Position numbers and translations under genes: made by a program. 56,209 bases of DNA from Candidatus Zixiibacteriota bacterium (GTDB taxonomy: Bacteria > Zixibacteria > MSB-5A5 > UBA10806), in NCBI GenBank assembly GCA_024641335.1, contig JAHEDG010000006.1:38359-94567 (forward strand), given 5' to 3'. The notes under the pieces are model-generated. The model made no database searches. It worked only from the letters and a program-made list of their open reading frames with translations, and was not told the origin of the DNA. Shown here in pieces: positions 27,707 to 39,449 of the stretch. The first letter of the stretch is position 1. Each line of letters begins with the position of its first letter.

Positions 27707-30700
27707 TCATAATGTTCGCTTCGCGGCCAGTTTTACTATTCCCTCCAGTTCCTTCTTAACCGCCGCGGCTGCCTGGAGTCCGGGTTTGATTGCCAGAGCC
27801 TGGTTGGCCGCCCCGATAGCTTCCTCGTACATCCCGGCATCCTTCGCCGTTTCGGCTAATTCGAGCCAGGTATCGGACCGATCGGGTATCATGACGGCGG
27901 ATTCACGTAAATATTCGAGAGCGAGTTCCGGTTCGTTGATCGCCCGATAATACCAGGCTATTTGACGAAGAACAGAAGCTTTTTCAGAACCGTCGGTCTT
28001 TATTCCGGATAATATCGCCATCGCCTTTAAGCGAGCGGCTTGTAAAGATAAAAATTCGAAATCAGGGTTAATCTCGAACCCCTTTTCCCATAAGTCCGCC
28101 GCTTTTTCAAATTGCCCCAACGCTTCGTAAATAGTGGCCGCGTCAATATAGGCATGCAGATCGTCCGGTTTGCTTTGAGCTGATTTCTCAAACAATTTGG
28201 CCGCCCGCAGAAGATTCTTCGGATCGGCCGCTCCTTCGGGATCGACATCATTCCAAACAGCAAGCGCCTCGTCGCAGGTCGACGGGTGTTCCGCGGTATT
28301 CGTTTCCTGATCGATAGCGGCTATCCGCCCGTTTAGCCATTCGCGAAGTTCATCCGGGTCACTGGACAACGCGCTGAATTGGTCGCCTTTCGTCCTAAGA
28401 GCCATATCCGCGGGCCAGGAATCTGCCAGTTTTGTATATATCCTTGCGGCGCCTTCTACAAACTCGTGATTTTCGTAAATACGGGCGAGATTATAGATAA
28501 TCTCCTGATCGTCGGGATCCAATTCGGCCGCCTTGCGATAGGCGCGTATAGCATCGAGAATACGGCCGTCGTTGTAATAGGCAATACCGAGCGAACGAGT
28601 TAATTCGGCGGATTCCGGTTGGTATTGAAGTTTTCTCAGTATTCTCTCTATAGCCAGCTGTCGCGAGACCGAGTTTAAAATTCTCTTGCTCGGGGAAAGC
28701 TCGCGAACCTCCAACAACCCGGAAACAGCCTTATCAAGATCGCCGTCGGCCAGCTGAGTCAGAGCCAGGTTGATTCTGGCGAAGGCATGGTCCGGCTTCA
28801 AATTAATCGTTGTATTGAATTCCCTTTCCGCCAATTCAAGGCTGCCCTCGAACAGATATATGTTCCCCAGCCAGTTGTGCGCGGTTAAATCGTCGGATGA
28901 CGCCTTGACCCGTTCCATAAAATACCGTTTCTTTTCCGGACAATAATTCAGATGATGCGCCACGTTGGCGTCAGCCAGGCCCGCATCGGCGGAAGCAACA
29001 GCCGCCTCGGAATACCTGGTACTATTATCTGTCAAAAACCCGACATTGAGCCTCCTGGCGATATCTTCATAGGCAGTCATGGTCGGAAAAAACCTATCCG
29101 GTAAAGAGCTGTTATCCTTCATGTAGTTTTTAATTGATTCCTGGTACCGTACCAGATCCAGGCAGTTGTCGATCCCCTCGCGATCCTGAGATATTTTAAA
29201 TTGGGCATGCGGAAGATCATCAGTGCTGATTTTATCGAATCCCTGAAGCATTTGCGAAATCCCGTCTTCACCGATGAGGAAAAAGCTTAGGAATTTCTCC
29301 ACGCTGTTCACGCCATAATCGGCTAATCCGGCGTCATCCAAAAGTGGCCTGAGCCGGCTTTCTAAATCGACATAGTCTATTTCGAGCCGTTCCGGAGTTC
29401 CGAGCATCAACACCTGCGAAGAACCATAGATGGCCCAGAAGCTCATATGTGGAAAAACACTTCGGAAAGTATTGAGGACCACCTTGATAGCGTCGCCGGG
29501 AAGAGGAATCAGCGCCCATTGGCAGAAAACGCCGTCGGGTTCGAGCCGATCCTTGACCAGCTGGTAAAATTCCCGTGAGTACAATGTCCATGAGTCGAGC
29601 ATCTTGGGATTGGTCGCGTCGGAAATGATCAGCGAGTATTTGCGGGGGCTGAGCATCAGCGCGTTACGGCCGTCATTTACAATTTGTTTAAAATTCGGCT
29701 GATTGATAACGTCGAGATTCTCGCGGGTGAACGCGGCGGCGATACCCTGTATATCGGGATTGAGATCGACACAGTCCAACGATTCCACATTGCGAGCGCA
29801 GGCGCCGGCCGACATACCTGCTCCAAATGCCACCATTAGGGCGTCGCTCGGATTTTTATGGACCAGAGTCGGCAAAAGCCCCAGCATTTTAAAAAGCTGT
29901 ACGTGCCACAGCCTGGAGGAAGCTTCATTCACCGCGTTGAGATGGAAATCCTTGTATCCCAATTTCTTAAAATCGTAAACTAAAACATTAGCCACCTTGC
30001 CTTCTTTATAGTAGGCGATATCAGCGTTCGGATGAGCGTCCTGAAACAGGCCTCGAAACAGGTCCCGAGGGGCGGACAATACCATGACCACAATCACCAT
30101 TGCGAAAACCGCGACCCAGGCGGGCCGCAGACGTTTCCTTGCGGTCGAGAATAGAGGCAGGAATCCCGCCAGAATGTTCAACACAGCCACGATAATCACC
30201 CCATAATGCAGGCCAACCGTCGGCAATAGAATAAAACCGGCTGTGAACGCGCCGAGAATCGCGCCCATAGTATTTACCGCGTATACCGTTCCTACGCTGG
30301 AACCCTCATGACTCTCGCCCCGCTGGCATATCTGTATCGCCAGAGGTACGGCGATTCCCATCATTATCGTCGGGCCGATCATAATTATCGACGTTTTAAC
30401 CAGAGTCAGCGCCTCGCTGAAATCGCTGAATAGACCGCCGTGAAGCAAACGAAATATATACGGGGTGGCATACGAAATCAGGCCGATGCCTATCTGCAGC
30501 CCCACGAAAATTTTCACCTGATTATTTGAACGCGAAAGATAGCGGGCATAAATAAAACTTCCAACCGCGATGCCCACCAAAAATGTAGCCAGTATAGCGG
30601 TAAATGAATAAATATTATTGTTCAAAAAGAGATTCAGCATGCGGGTCCAGAAAACTTCGTAAGCCAGAGCGCAAAAACCCGAAAGACCGATTCCGATAAG

Positions 30701-31426
30701 AGTCATCCTGACTATTGTCCTGCTGTAAACCCGCTCGGCGGATCTTGTCGGGGAGATTATATCTTTTTCGTCGACAGGCTCTCTAAGAGATTCTTTCGCG
30801 CCGCCGCTTAGGATCCAGGCCGTCGCCGCTACGCCTAAGTTGATGGCCACGGCCACCCAGGTGGTCTTCTGCATACCTAAAAAACGAAGCAGAAAATAAC
30901 CGCAGGCGATTGTGCCGATAACCGCTCCCGCCGTATTCAAGCCATATAAAAATCCGGTCGGACGACCGATAGAACTGCCCTTCCCGCAGAAACGTTTAAT
31001 CAGTACAGGCAGCGTGCCGCCCATGAGGAATGTCGGTATGACTATAATCGCGAAACAAACGATAAACCTGACCAGGTTCAAAAGAACTATGTTGCCCTCT
31101 ACCAGGTTATAAAGCCCGGCATAAATAGGGGTCACGACGCTCAAGATGGCCGGGAACAGCAAGGCGAATATTCCGATTCCCGCCTCAAGCATTGCGTATA
31201 CCCGGATCAGAGGTCTGGGCCTTTTATCGATATATCGGCCGAAAACGAAACTTCCAGCCGCCAGTCCGCCCATGAAAGAGCTCAATACCGTGCTTGTCGC
31301 CAACATCGTATTGCCGAATACCAGAACAAGCATCCTGGTCCAGACTATCTGATAAACGAGTCCGGATACGCCCGAAAGAAGGAATAATGAATAGATAAGA
31401 TATCGATAACTTCGTTGCTCGTTCAT
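27707..31426 (-). CDS. MFS-like membrane domain fused to spermidine-synthase-like and TPR domains
   Basis: A 1239-residue protein. Residues 1-440 hold about 12-14 membrane helices in two similar halves, each opening with a 'SGxxALxYQxxWTRML' type motif ('SGVSGLVYQIVWTRML', 'SGFCALAYEVFWTRML'). Residues about 480-720 are a spermidine-synthase-like fold with a SAM-type loop (VAFGAGMSAGACARN, then DCVDLNP). Residues about 800-1230 are tetratricopeptide repeats, for example 'NWLGNIYLFEGSLELAEREF' (TPR). This 'fused MFS/spermidine synthase' family is widespread in environmental bacteria and its substrate is unknown. The real aminopropyltransferase acid pair is not clear to me, so polyamine synthesis should not be assumed. 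Start: ATG at 31426 after GGAGG. Confidence 0.9.
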   Translation of the reverse strand: MNEQRSYRYLIYSLFLLSGVSGLVYQIVWTRMLVLVFGNTMLATSTVLSSFMGGLAAGSFVFGRYIDKRPRPLIRVYAMLEAGIGIFALLFPAILSVVTPIYAGLYNLVEGNIVLLNLVRFIVCFAIIVIPTFLMGGTLPVLIKRFCGKGSSIGRPTGFLYGLNTAGAVIGTIACGYFLLRFLGMQKTTWVAVAINLGVAATAWILSGGAKESLREPVDEKDIISPTRSAERVYSRTIVRMTLIGIGLSGFCALAYEVFWTRMLNLFLNNNIYSFTAILATFLVGIAVGSFIYARYLSRSNNQVKIFVGLQIGIGLISYATPYIFRLLHGGLFSDFSEALTLVKTSIIMIGPTIMMGIAVPLAIQICQRGESHEGSSVGTVYAVNTMGAILGAFTAGFILLPTVGLHYGVIIVAVLNILAGFLPLFSTARKRLRPAWVAVFAMVIVVMVLSAPRDLFRGLFQDAHPNADIAYYKEGKVANVLVYDFKKLGYKDFHLNAVNEASSRLWHVQLFKMLGLLPTLVHKNPSDALMVAFGAGMSAGACARNVESLDCVDLNPDIQGIAAAFTRENLDVINQPNFKQIVNDGRNALMLSPRKYSLIISDATNPKMLDSWTLYSREFYQLVKDRLEPDGVFCQWALIPLPGDAIKVVLNTFRSVFPHMSFWAIYGSSQVLMLGTPERLEIDYVDLESRLRPLLDDAGLADYGVNSVEKFLSFFLIGEDGISQMLQGFDKISTDDLPHAQFKISQDREGIDNCLDLVRYQESIKNYMKDNSSLPDRFFPTMTAYEDIARRLNVGFLTDNSTRYSEAAVASADAGLADANVAHHLNYCPEKKRYFMERVKASSDDLTAHNWLGNIYLFEGSLELAEREFNTTINLKPDHAFARINLALTQLADGDLDKAVSGLLEVRELSPSKRILNSVSRQLAIERILRKLQYQPESAELTRSLGIAYYNDGRILDAIRAYRKAAELDPDDQEIIYNLARIYENHEFVEGAARIYTKLADSWPADMALRTKGDQFSALSSDPDELREWLNGRIAAIDQETNTAEHPSTCDEALAVWNDVDPEGAADPKNLLRAAKLFEKSAQSKPDDLHAYIDAATIYEALGQFEKAADLWEKGFEINPDFEFLSLQAARLKAMAILSGIKTDGSEKASVLRQIAWYYRAINEPELALEYLRESAVMIPDRSDTWLELAETAKDAGMYEEAIGAANQALAIKPGLQAAAAVKKELEGIVKLAAKRTL

Positions 31427-31491
31427 CAACGCCTCCGTAAAATGCCAAGCGCCCCATCGGCTTTTCGATAAAAACCGATACGAAAATTAGA

Positions 31492-31520
31492 AATATAGAG
31501 ATCCAGACCGCCGGTTACAA
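31492..31520 (-). promoter_or_regulatory. Probable promoter of the MFS/TPR gene; rest of the 31427-31800 gap appears empty
   Basis: On the minus strand TTGTAA (31520-31515), a 17-base spacer and TATATT (31497-31492) lie 66 bases before the ATG at 31426. The remaining part of the gap up to the typA stop holds no gene, repeat or RNA that I recognise. Confidence 0.55.
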
Positions 31521-31800
31521 TAAAATTCTACCTTAAAAGAAACTATACTCCCGATCCATCCGCTATTGCCGACTGTTTATTCTCATATTATGCGAAATGG
31601 CGCTCGCCGCTGACCATCATATGCCGCTCTGAATGATCTTAATTTTATTTCGACGCTGTCAGGAAACCGTACCGGAAAACTGTAGTGTCTTGCATAGGCA
31701 TATCAACCCTTTGACCCATACCATGACCTGCTTCATACTATATGGAATTTGTAAAACTATTTATGGGAAGAATCTTGACCGCCGGCATCAGGATTACCAC

Positions 31801-33672
31801 CTAAGCCAGCTGTTTCTTCTCGACCTTCTTCCGTTCATCGATATCCAAAATCGATTTTCTTATCCTGATCGATTTCGGAGTTACCTCGACCAACTCATCC
31901 CCTCTGATCCATTCCATAGCCTGTTCCAACGACATCTTGCGGGGTACATCGAGCTTGACAGCGATATCTTTTGTACTCGATCGATGGTTAGTCAGGTTCT
32001 TGCGTTTGGTCGGGTTGCAGGTCATATCCATATTTCTGGAATTCTCACCGACAATCTGCCCGGTATAGATCTTATCCATCGGTTCGATAAATATAACCGA
32101 GCGCTCCTGAAGCCCTTCCAGGGCATAGGCTGTGGCGATTCCTGTTTCGATGCTGATAATAGAACCTTTGCTTCTCGAGACAATATCACCCCGCCACGAA
32201 CCGTAACCGATAAAACGGGATGCCATGATACCCATACCCCGCGTGTCGGTTAAAAACTCCGTCCTGTATCCGATCAACCCACGCGTCGGAATTTCAAACT
32301 CGATACGAATGGTTTTCGTGCCGGCGTTATCGACCGTGATCAGCTCCCCTTTTCTCCTGGCGAGTTTCTCGATTATTATCCCCTGGTATTCCTCGGGAAC
32401 ATCGATAATCAGCTGTTCCAACGGCTCCAGCGTATCACCATGGCTGTCGAGACGAGTTATGACTTCCGGGCGGGAGATACAAAATTCGAGCCCTTCGCGC
32501 CGCATCTCTTCGATCAGGATCGCCAGGTGAAGTTCACCGCGGCCAGAAACCTTTACTCCGTCAGAACGACCGAGATCCTCCATTCGCAGGGCGACATTTA
32601 CCCGAAGTTCTCTTACCAGCCGCTCTTTCAGCTGGCGGAGCATGATCGCCGTGCCTTCCTGCCCGGAGAACGGACCGTTGTTGACCAGGAAAAACATCGA
32701 AAGTGTAGGCTCTTCTATCTCCAGAGGTTTTAACGCTTCTTTTATATCGCTATTTTCAGAAAAAGTATCCCCTATGCCGATTTCAGAAGGTCCTGCCAGC
32801 CAGATTATATCGCCAGCGGAAATTTCGTCGGTTTCCACCCGCGTTAATCCGCGGGTAACCCACATCCGAACAGCCTGCGCCCTTGACGACGATTCCACGG
32901 CCCAACCTTTGTCTTGAGACAATGGATCTTTCTGTCTGGTAATTATGCGGGTAAACTCCTCCCCTTTTTTCAAACTGCCTCGCAATACCCGTCCGCAGCC
33001 TATTTGACCGATATAATCGCTCCAGTCGAGGGAGCTGACCTGCATCAGAAAGTCACCTTCCTGATCAACTTGCGGTGGAGGAACTTCATCAATAATCGTC
33101 TGAAAAAGAGCATCCATTCCGGTACCTTCGTGATCACCTAACTCATTGACAAACCATCCGTTGAGGCCTGAACCATACAATACAGGGAAATGAGCCTGCT
33201 CATCGGTTGCGCCCAAATCTATGAAAAGGTCGAATGTCTTATTCAAAGCGTAATCGGGGCGGGCGTTCGGACGATCTACTTTGTTTATAATTACGATCGG
33301 ACGAAGACCGAGCTTTAACGCGCGCATGAGCACATAGCGGGTCTGCGGCATCGGGCCCTCGTTAGCGTCAACCAGCAATAAAACCGAATCAACCATGGAA
33401 AGCACCCGCTCTACCTCGCCGGAAAAATCAGCGTGGCCGGGAGTGTCTATTATATTTATGAGGTAGTCGTCCCATGATACCGTGCAATGCTTCGCCCGGA
33501 TAGTTATGCCGCGTTCACGCTCCAGCACGTTGCTGTCCATAAGCCGTTCGGCGACCTCCTGGTTTTCGCGGAAAGTCCGAGTGGCTCTAAACACCGAATC
33601 TATAAGTGTCGTTTTACCGTGATCTATATGGGCTACAATTGCGAGATTTCGGATATTGGCGATATTGGCCAT
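31801..33672 (-). CDS. typA: Translational GTPase TypA/BipA
   Basis: A 623-residue ribosome-associated GTPase, which in other bacteria helps 50S assembly and growth under cold or other stress. The G domain is at the N-terminus: G1 AHIDHGKT (14-21), G3 DTPGH, G4 NKVDRP. EF-G-like domains follow, and the BipA-specific C-terminal region begins near residue 400 and includes '[17 protein letters not shown]'. All nucleotide-binding motifs are intact and the length is normal. It is monocistronic, with a strong promoter about 130 bases upstream and a hairpin in its leader. Confidence 0.96.
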   Translation of the reverse strand: MANIANIRNLAIVAHIDHGKTTLIDSVFRATRTFRENQEVAERLMDSNVLERERGITIRAKHCTVSWDDYLINIIDTPGHADFSGEVERVLSMVDSVLLLVDANEGPMPQTRYVLMRALKLGLRPIVIINKVDRPNARPDYALNKTFDLFIDLGATDEQAHFPVLYGSGLNGWFVNELGDHEGTGMDALFQTIIDEVPPPQVDQEGDFLMQVSSLDWSDYIGQIGCGRVLRGSLKKGEEFTRIITRQKDPLSQDKGWAVESSSRAQAVRMWVTRGLTRVETDEISAGDIIWLAGPSEIGIGDTFSENSDIKEALKPLEIEEPTLSMFFLVNNGPFSGQEGTAIMLRQLKERLVRELRVNVALRMEDLGRSDGVKVSGRGELHLAILIEEMRREGLEFCISRPEVITRLDSHGDTLEPLEQLIIDVPEEYQGIIIEKLARRKGELITVDNAGTKTIRIEFEIPTRGLIGYRTEFLTDTRGMGIMASRFIGYGSWRGDIVSRSKGSIISIETGIATAYALEGLQERSVIFIEPMDKIYTGQIVGENSRNMDMTCNPTKRKNLTNHRSSTKDIAVKLDVPRKMSLEQAMEWIRGDELVEVTPKSIRIRKSILDIDERKKVEKKQLA

Positions 33673-33762
33673 CGGTCATTTTACCTTTCGCGGCAGAATT
33701 ACCCGCCGGCAACACATTTGAAAAATTTCTACAGATTAATCTTTAAGGGAATAATCACGCAG

Positions 33763-33794
33763 AAAAAAACCCGAACAGCCGCTTTGCCGTCCGG
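33763..33794 (-). terminator. Hairpin followed by seven T's in the typA leader (possible attenuator)
   Basis: On the minus strand the arm CCGGACGGC (33794-33786), a 6-base loop and the arm GCTGTTCGG (33779-33771) form a continuous 9-bp stem with two G-U pairs. One G and then TTTTTTT follow (33769-33763). It lies between the promoter at 33806-33833 and the typA start at 33672, only a few bases after the expected transcription start. No other minus-strand gene ends here, so it would act on typA itself. Confidence 0.55.
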
Positions 33795-33805
33795 AACAGT
33801 CTTGG

Positions 33806-33833
33806 AATATACGGCAAATTCCAGTTTTGTCAA
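33806..33833 (-). promoter_or_regulatory. Strong typA promoter
   Basis: On the minus strand a perfect TTGACA (33833-33828) is followed by a 16-base spacer and TATATT (33811-33806). Transcription should begin near 33799, giving a leader of about 127 bases before the typA ATG. The rest of the 33673-34047 gap holds no gene. Confidence 0.7.
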
Positions 33834-34011
33834 CGGAATTTTGACGTCTGATGTTCCCGCTATTGATGAGGGGGGTCAAATCGTTGCCCTGATATAGAGG
33901 CTTTTGGAGATATTTAGCCGCGAATAGGGTGAGGCTAAGACTTTTCATAAACCGCTTGCAAACAGGACCTCGTCAAAAGCATGAAATTTTGGCAAAAACC
34001 GATAAAATATC

Positions 34012-34041
34012 TTGACAAAGTCTAAAATAGGACTTTATCTT
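34012..34041 (+). promoter_or_regulatory. Promoter with embedded inverted repeat for the Fur-like regulator
   Basis: A perfect TTGACA (34012-34017) is followed by a weak -10 TATCTT (34036-34041, 18-base spacer). Between them lies the inverted repeat AAAGTC (34017-34022), 8 bases, GACTTT (34031-34036). An operator in this position would let the regulator block its own promoter. Part of it recurs upstream of katG at 34475-34492. Confidence 0.5.
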
Positions 34042-34047
34042 AATAAA

Positions 34048-34446
34048 GTGAACGACAGCGTGACCCTACTTCGCGAATGCGGTATTCAGCCTACGCCGCA
34101 GAGAATAGCGGTAATTGAATTTATTCTCAATACCCGTTCTCATCCGTCGGCTGACCAGGCCCTGGAACAGGTGCGGTTGCAATGCCCCACTATTTCTCGC
34201 GCTACAGTTTACAACACACTGAATCTATTAGTCAAAAAAGGCTTGGTCAGAACGCAAATTATCAGGGAAGGTACGGTTGTCTTTGATTGTAATATTAATC
34301 AACATCATCATTTTATCGATGAGGAAACCGGAAATATTTATGATATCCCGTGGGATCAATTGGAAGTCAAAGGGAAGGACAGACTCAAGGATTTCGAGAT
34401 TGTCGAGTTTCAAGTGATATTGAGAGGAAGAAGAAAGAAAAAATAG
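34048..34446 (+). CDS. Fur family transcriptional regulator, PerR/Irr-like
   Basis: About 132 residues from the GTG at 34048. The winged-helix half starts 'LLRECGIQPTPQRIAVIEFI' with recognition region 'PTISRATVYNTLNLLVKKG'. The dimerisation half has the metal site 'NQHHHFIDEETGNIYDI'. The CxxC pairs that bind structural zinc in Fur and Bacillus PerR are absent, as in Irr-type and some PerR-type proteins. It lies 162 bases before katG on the same strand, which points to control of peroxide defence. Longer (TTG 34012) and shorter (GTG 34060) starts are possible. I prefer 34048 because the TTG would place the promoter-like repeat inside the gene. No Shine-Dalgarno is evident, so the mRNA may be leaderless. 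Confidence 0.88.
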   Translation: MNDSVTLLRECGIQPTPQRIAVIEFILNTRSHPSADQALEQVRLQCPTISRATVYNTLNLLVKKGLVRTQIIREGTVVFDCNINQHHHFIDEETGNIYDIPWDQLEVKGKDRLKDFEIVEFQVILRGRRKKK

Positions 34447-34464
34447 CTATTTTTTTACATGTGA

Positions 34465-34492
34465 ATAAGACTATGTCTAATATTATACTTTT
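34465..34492 (+). promoter_or_regulatory. Candidate operator upstream of katG
   Basis: ATAAGAC, TAT, GTCTAAT (34465-34481) is a near-perfect 17-bp palindrome (6 of 7 arm positions pair), similar in size to Fur/PerR boxes. The stretch 34475-34492, starting GTCTAA and ending ACTTTT, matches 12 of 18 bases with 34020-34037 upstream of the Fur-like gene. It lies about 120 bases before katG. Confidence 0.45.
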
Positions 34493-34599
34493 TCCACTTG
34501 ATTGACAGGGGAAATGAATGAAAGTAATTCAAATTGTATTAATGATGCTGATAACTTGGTTGTAAATACGAACAAACTCGCGGAAACTATTTCGATTAG

Positions 34600-36807
<2,208 letters not shown>

Positions 36808-36831
36808 ACCCTGCAAACAACGCTAACAAGC

Positions 36832-36864
36832 GGGAGGTCGATCAGATCGGCCTCCCTGTTTTAT
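36832..36864 (+). terminator. katG intrinsic terminator
   Basis: GGGAGGTCGAT (36832-36842), loop CAG, then ATCGGCCTCCC (36846-36856) form an 11-bp stem with one G-U or mismatch position. TGTTTTATT follows, starting 25 bases after the katG stop. Confidence 0.8.
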
Positions 36865-36971
36865 TGAGTTTCAGCCCGCCATCTATATCGAAGGGAATAC
36901 CGGGATAAAACTTACGGGTCTTTCGACTCTGCAGCATATAAAGATGATTTGCGTCAAAAACAATGACAGTT

Positions 36972-37002
36972 TCGATCCCGTCGCGGACCGAAACTCGCGG
37001 CC
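36972..37002 (-). repeat. 31-bp repeat, copy 1 (tRNA-tail-like)
   Basis: These 31 bases are identical to 39995-40025. On the minus strand they read GGCCGCGAGTTTCGG..., and the same frame (GREFRSATGS) is open in both copies. Copy 2 is the tail of the broken GIY-YIG gene, and its first 11 bases match the 3' half of the tRNA-Asp at 40323. No GIY-YIG sequence remains beside copy 1. Confidence 0.85.
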
Positions 37003-37406
37003 CTGACCTGATCTATTGATCGCGGGATTTATTGGGCGAACGCTGAAGCTATCCTGATCGTAAAAGCCAGGGACTGCCGGTACAGTTTCCGCTTTTTCAA
37101 TATTGGTTGTTAAGCCGCTTGCCCATATTTCGATATCCTCGATCTGCTTTCTTCCGATTACAAAAATCAAGCCACACATCAAAATCAACCCGCCGTTCGT
37201 TCGCGCTTCCCAAACCGATTTGCGGGGAGGTTTGAACTTGAGAGTAATGGCAAAGCCGTTTTGATTTTAGTCTCTTTTTGCATTTCGGATACCCTGCATC
37301 GCCGCTACTCTTGCTTCCGAATTATTCCCATGAGCTTTTACTAATTTCGACAATCCGATCCTGTCGATAACGCGGAATCAACGGGACATTTCGAAAAACG
37401 ATCAAC
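37003..37406. other. Intergenic region without a recognised gene
   Basis: A minus-strand frame at 36883-37188 runs through here, but its product has no family resemblance and no ribosome site, and it contains the repeat tail, so I do not call it. I see no RNA gene or terminator for the cargo-protein gene that ends at 37407. Confidence 0.5.
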
Positions 37407-39008
37407 TTACTTTAGCAGCAACATCCTCATGGTCTTTGTATAATCTCCGGCTTTGATTTTGTAGAAATAGATACCGGATGTCTGCCCGTCTGCATCCCAA
37501 ACGGCCTGATGATTGCCTGCCGACTCGATTCCTTCCGCAAGCGTTGTGATTTTGCGGCCGAGGATATCGAAGATATCGATCGAAACCATTGATTCCATTG
37601 GCAGCGCGTACTCAATTGTGGTCGATGGGTTGAATGGATTCGGGTAGTTCTGCGACAAAACAAATTCACGCGGTATACCTGAGATTCCATCTCCGGAAAC
37701 TGATGTAACAATCTGGGTATACTTGATAACGGTAAGCATGTAATCGCCGGCCACGTAGACGCTGTTATCGCTTGATAGAACAAGGCCGACACCGCGCTGG
37801 GATGTCGCATAGTACGTCGCCGCCCAGGGATTGGAGCCGTCGGAATTGTAGCGAAGCGTTACCATCGATCTGTATTGGCAGCCGGCTGGAGGGCACGGCC
37901 CTCCGGCTCCGGTAAGATAAATTTCGTCAGCCGGCCCGATCGCGATGAATCCCGGAACTTCATCCCAGGAAGGATGCTCATTGTACACATCGGACCAAAG
38001 CAGATTCCCCTGGGGATCGGCCTTGAGGGTAATCCAGTTGGAGGGAATACTTTGTATCCCGGAAACTATGATATTTCCCTGTGAGTCGAGAGCGAGCTTT
38101 GTGCCATACTCGGATGCGGCCCCGAAATCGTAGCTTTGCTCCCAAATAAGATTTCCACTCAGATCGTATTTCAAAAGCCAGATGTCGTTACTTGTTTCAC
38201 TGCTGTAATGGCTCCCCGTAAGATAGAAGAAACCATCCCCTGATAACCGCACCCAATTTGTCTTGTTGCCGGAACCTTCGATAACCCACTGACGGACACC
38301 ATCAGTGTTGTATAGCGCCGTAATGAAACCACCGCTGTTTCCGACTCCGTTGATTATCAGATTTCCCTGCGGATCGAGATCCATGGAGTTGGGGGTGTGA
38401 AAGCCGGAATTCTGATCAAAGGTATCGACCCATAGCCTTGTCCCGTCGGGCGAGTACTTGATCGTAACAAAATCATAAGTCCCGAACCAGGCCCGTCCGG
38501 CTACGTAAATGTTGCCGTCGACATCCGAGATCCCCCTTATGGCCAACGCCCAGGTTCCCGAATAGGTATCGCTCCAGAGGAGGTTTCCCGCGCTGTCATA
38601 TTTTATAGTCAATAGTCCTGTTTCCACAGGATTGGAGGAACGGGTTTGAGGATAACCGGTAATGACGATATTATCGAAAGGATCGACCAGAACCCAGGTC
38701 GCGACCGCCTGAAAATTGGGAACCTCGAAATGCTGTTCCCAAAGCATGTTGCCATCCGGATCGTATTTTTTTGTCACAATGTACGTACCAAGACGCCAGC
38801 CGGTAACAACAACGTTTTCCTGACTGTCGATGGCGATCATGCTTCCGTAGGGATATCCGTTGGCGTCGGATTGAACCCAGGCCTCGTTGAATGTCTGGGC
38901 TCTGGAGGGTGAAAATCCGAAGATAATCAGTCCGACAAGGACCACAATTCGGATATAATTCACCCATACTGAGAATGTCTTTTTAGTTGTCAGTAATTGC
39001 TTCATCAT
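37407..39008 (-). CDS. Secreted beta-propeller (SBBP-repeat) protein with type IX secretion C-terminal domain
   Basis: A 533-residue exported protein. The N-terminus is a signal peptide (basic start, hydrophobic 'IRIVVLVGLIIFGFSPS', cleavage near SRAQ, residue 38). The body (about 45-430) is a series of repeats of about 50 residues with 'DPQGNLI', 'DSQGNIIVSG' and 'YDLSGNLIWEQSYD' patterns, typical of SBBP-type beta-propellers. The C-terminus (about 450-533) starts 'LSQNYPNPFNPST' and ends 'GIYFYKIKAGDYTKTMRMLL', a type A sorting domain that is removed when the protein is anchored at the cell surface. No type IX machinery gene lies in the window. Start: ATG at 39008 with GAGGAG upstream. It lies between two identical 31-bp repeats. 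Function unknown, probably surface binding. Confidence 0.9.
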   Translation of the reverse strand: MMKQLLTTKKTFSVWVNYIRIVVLVGLIIFGFSPSRAQTFNEAWVQSDANGYPYGSMIAIDSQENVVVTGWRLGTYIVTKKYDPDGNMLWEQHFEVPNFQAVATWVLVDPFDNIVITGYPQTRSSNPVETGLLTIKYDSAGNLLWSDTYSGTWALAIRGISDVDGNIYVAGRAWFGTYDFVTIKYSPDGTRLWVDTFDQNSGFHTPNSMDLDPQGNLIINGVGNSGGFITALYNTDGVRQWVIEGSGNKTNWVRLSGDGFFYLTGSHYSSETSNDIWLLKYDLSGNLIWEQSYDFGAASEYGTKLALDSQGNIIVSGIQSIPSNWITLKADPQGNLLWSDVYNEHPSWDEVPGFIAIGPADEIYLTGAGGPCPPAGCQYRSMVTLRYNSDGSNPWAATYYATSQRGVGLVLSSDNSVYVAGDYMLTVIKYTQIVTSVSGDGISGIPREFVLSQNYPNPFNPSTTIEYALPMESMVSIDIFDILGRKITTLAEGIESAGNHQAVWDADGQTSGIYFYKIKAGDYTKTMRMLLLK

Positions 39009-39449
39009 ATTATGCTCCTCTCTCTAACCTTTATCCACGAGCTAAAGCCTGCTCCCGTATGCTGGAAATCGAAATGGGTATCATCCCGCATTCTCCATTT
39101 TTCGATATTTCCAAGAACCCTTCTCCAGTGATAATGGTTCCTGATATGAGCTGACGATTTATGCTTGGGGAAAAACAACTCTTCTTTGCATTTCAGAACC
39201 GCCCGAATGAAAAAAGCGGATAAATCAGTCGAGTTTTGCTATAATCGCATTATCTACTGGAAGCGTTAAAACAGTAAACCATAAAATAGCATAACATTCA
39301 CATAAACAACGAGTTGCGACACTTACGGCTTCTGAAGGTGCCTCCCGGGCTATAGAGAGTTCTAAATCGATTATTTGATTGACCTATGCCTGCATTGGCC
39401 GAACGTCGTTTATACAATACTTCTATATACCCCGAATTAGCCAGGAAGG
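39009..39449. other. Intergenic region, nothing recognised
   Basis: About 440 bases upstream of the cargo-protein gene. No ORF, RNA or repeat stands out. The promoter of that gene must be in here, but no convincing -35/-10 pair is visible. Confidence 0.5.

Noticed and set aside
27707-31426. Functional spermidine synthase
   Set aside because: The fold is present, but I could not identify the catalytic acids with confidence and the family is generally of unknown activity.
36883-37188. A 101-codon minus-strand frame between katG and the cargo gene
   Set aside because: No ribosome site, no recognisable domain, and it includes the 31-bp repeat; probably chance.
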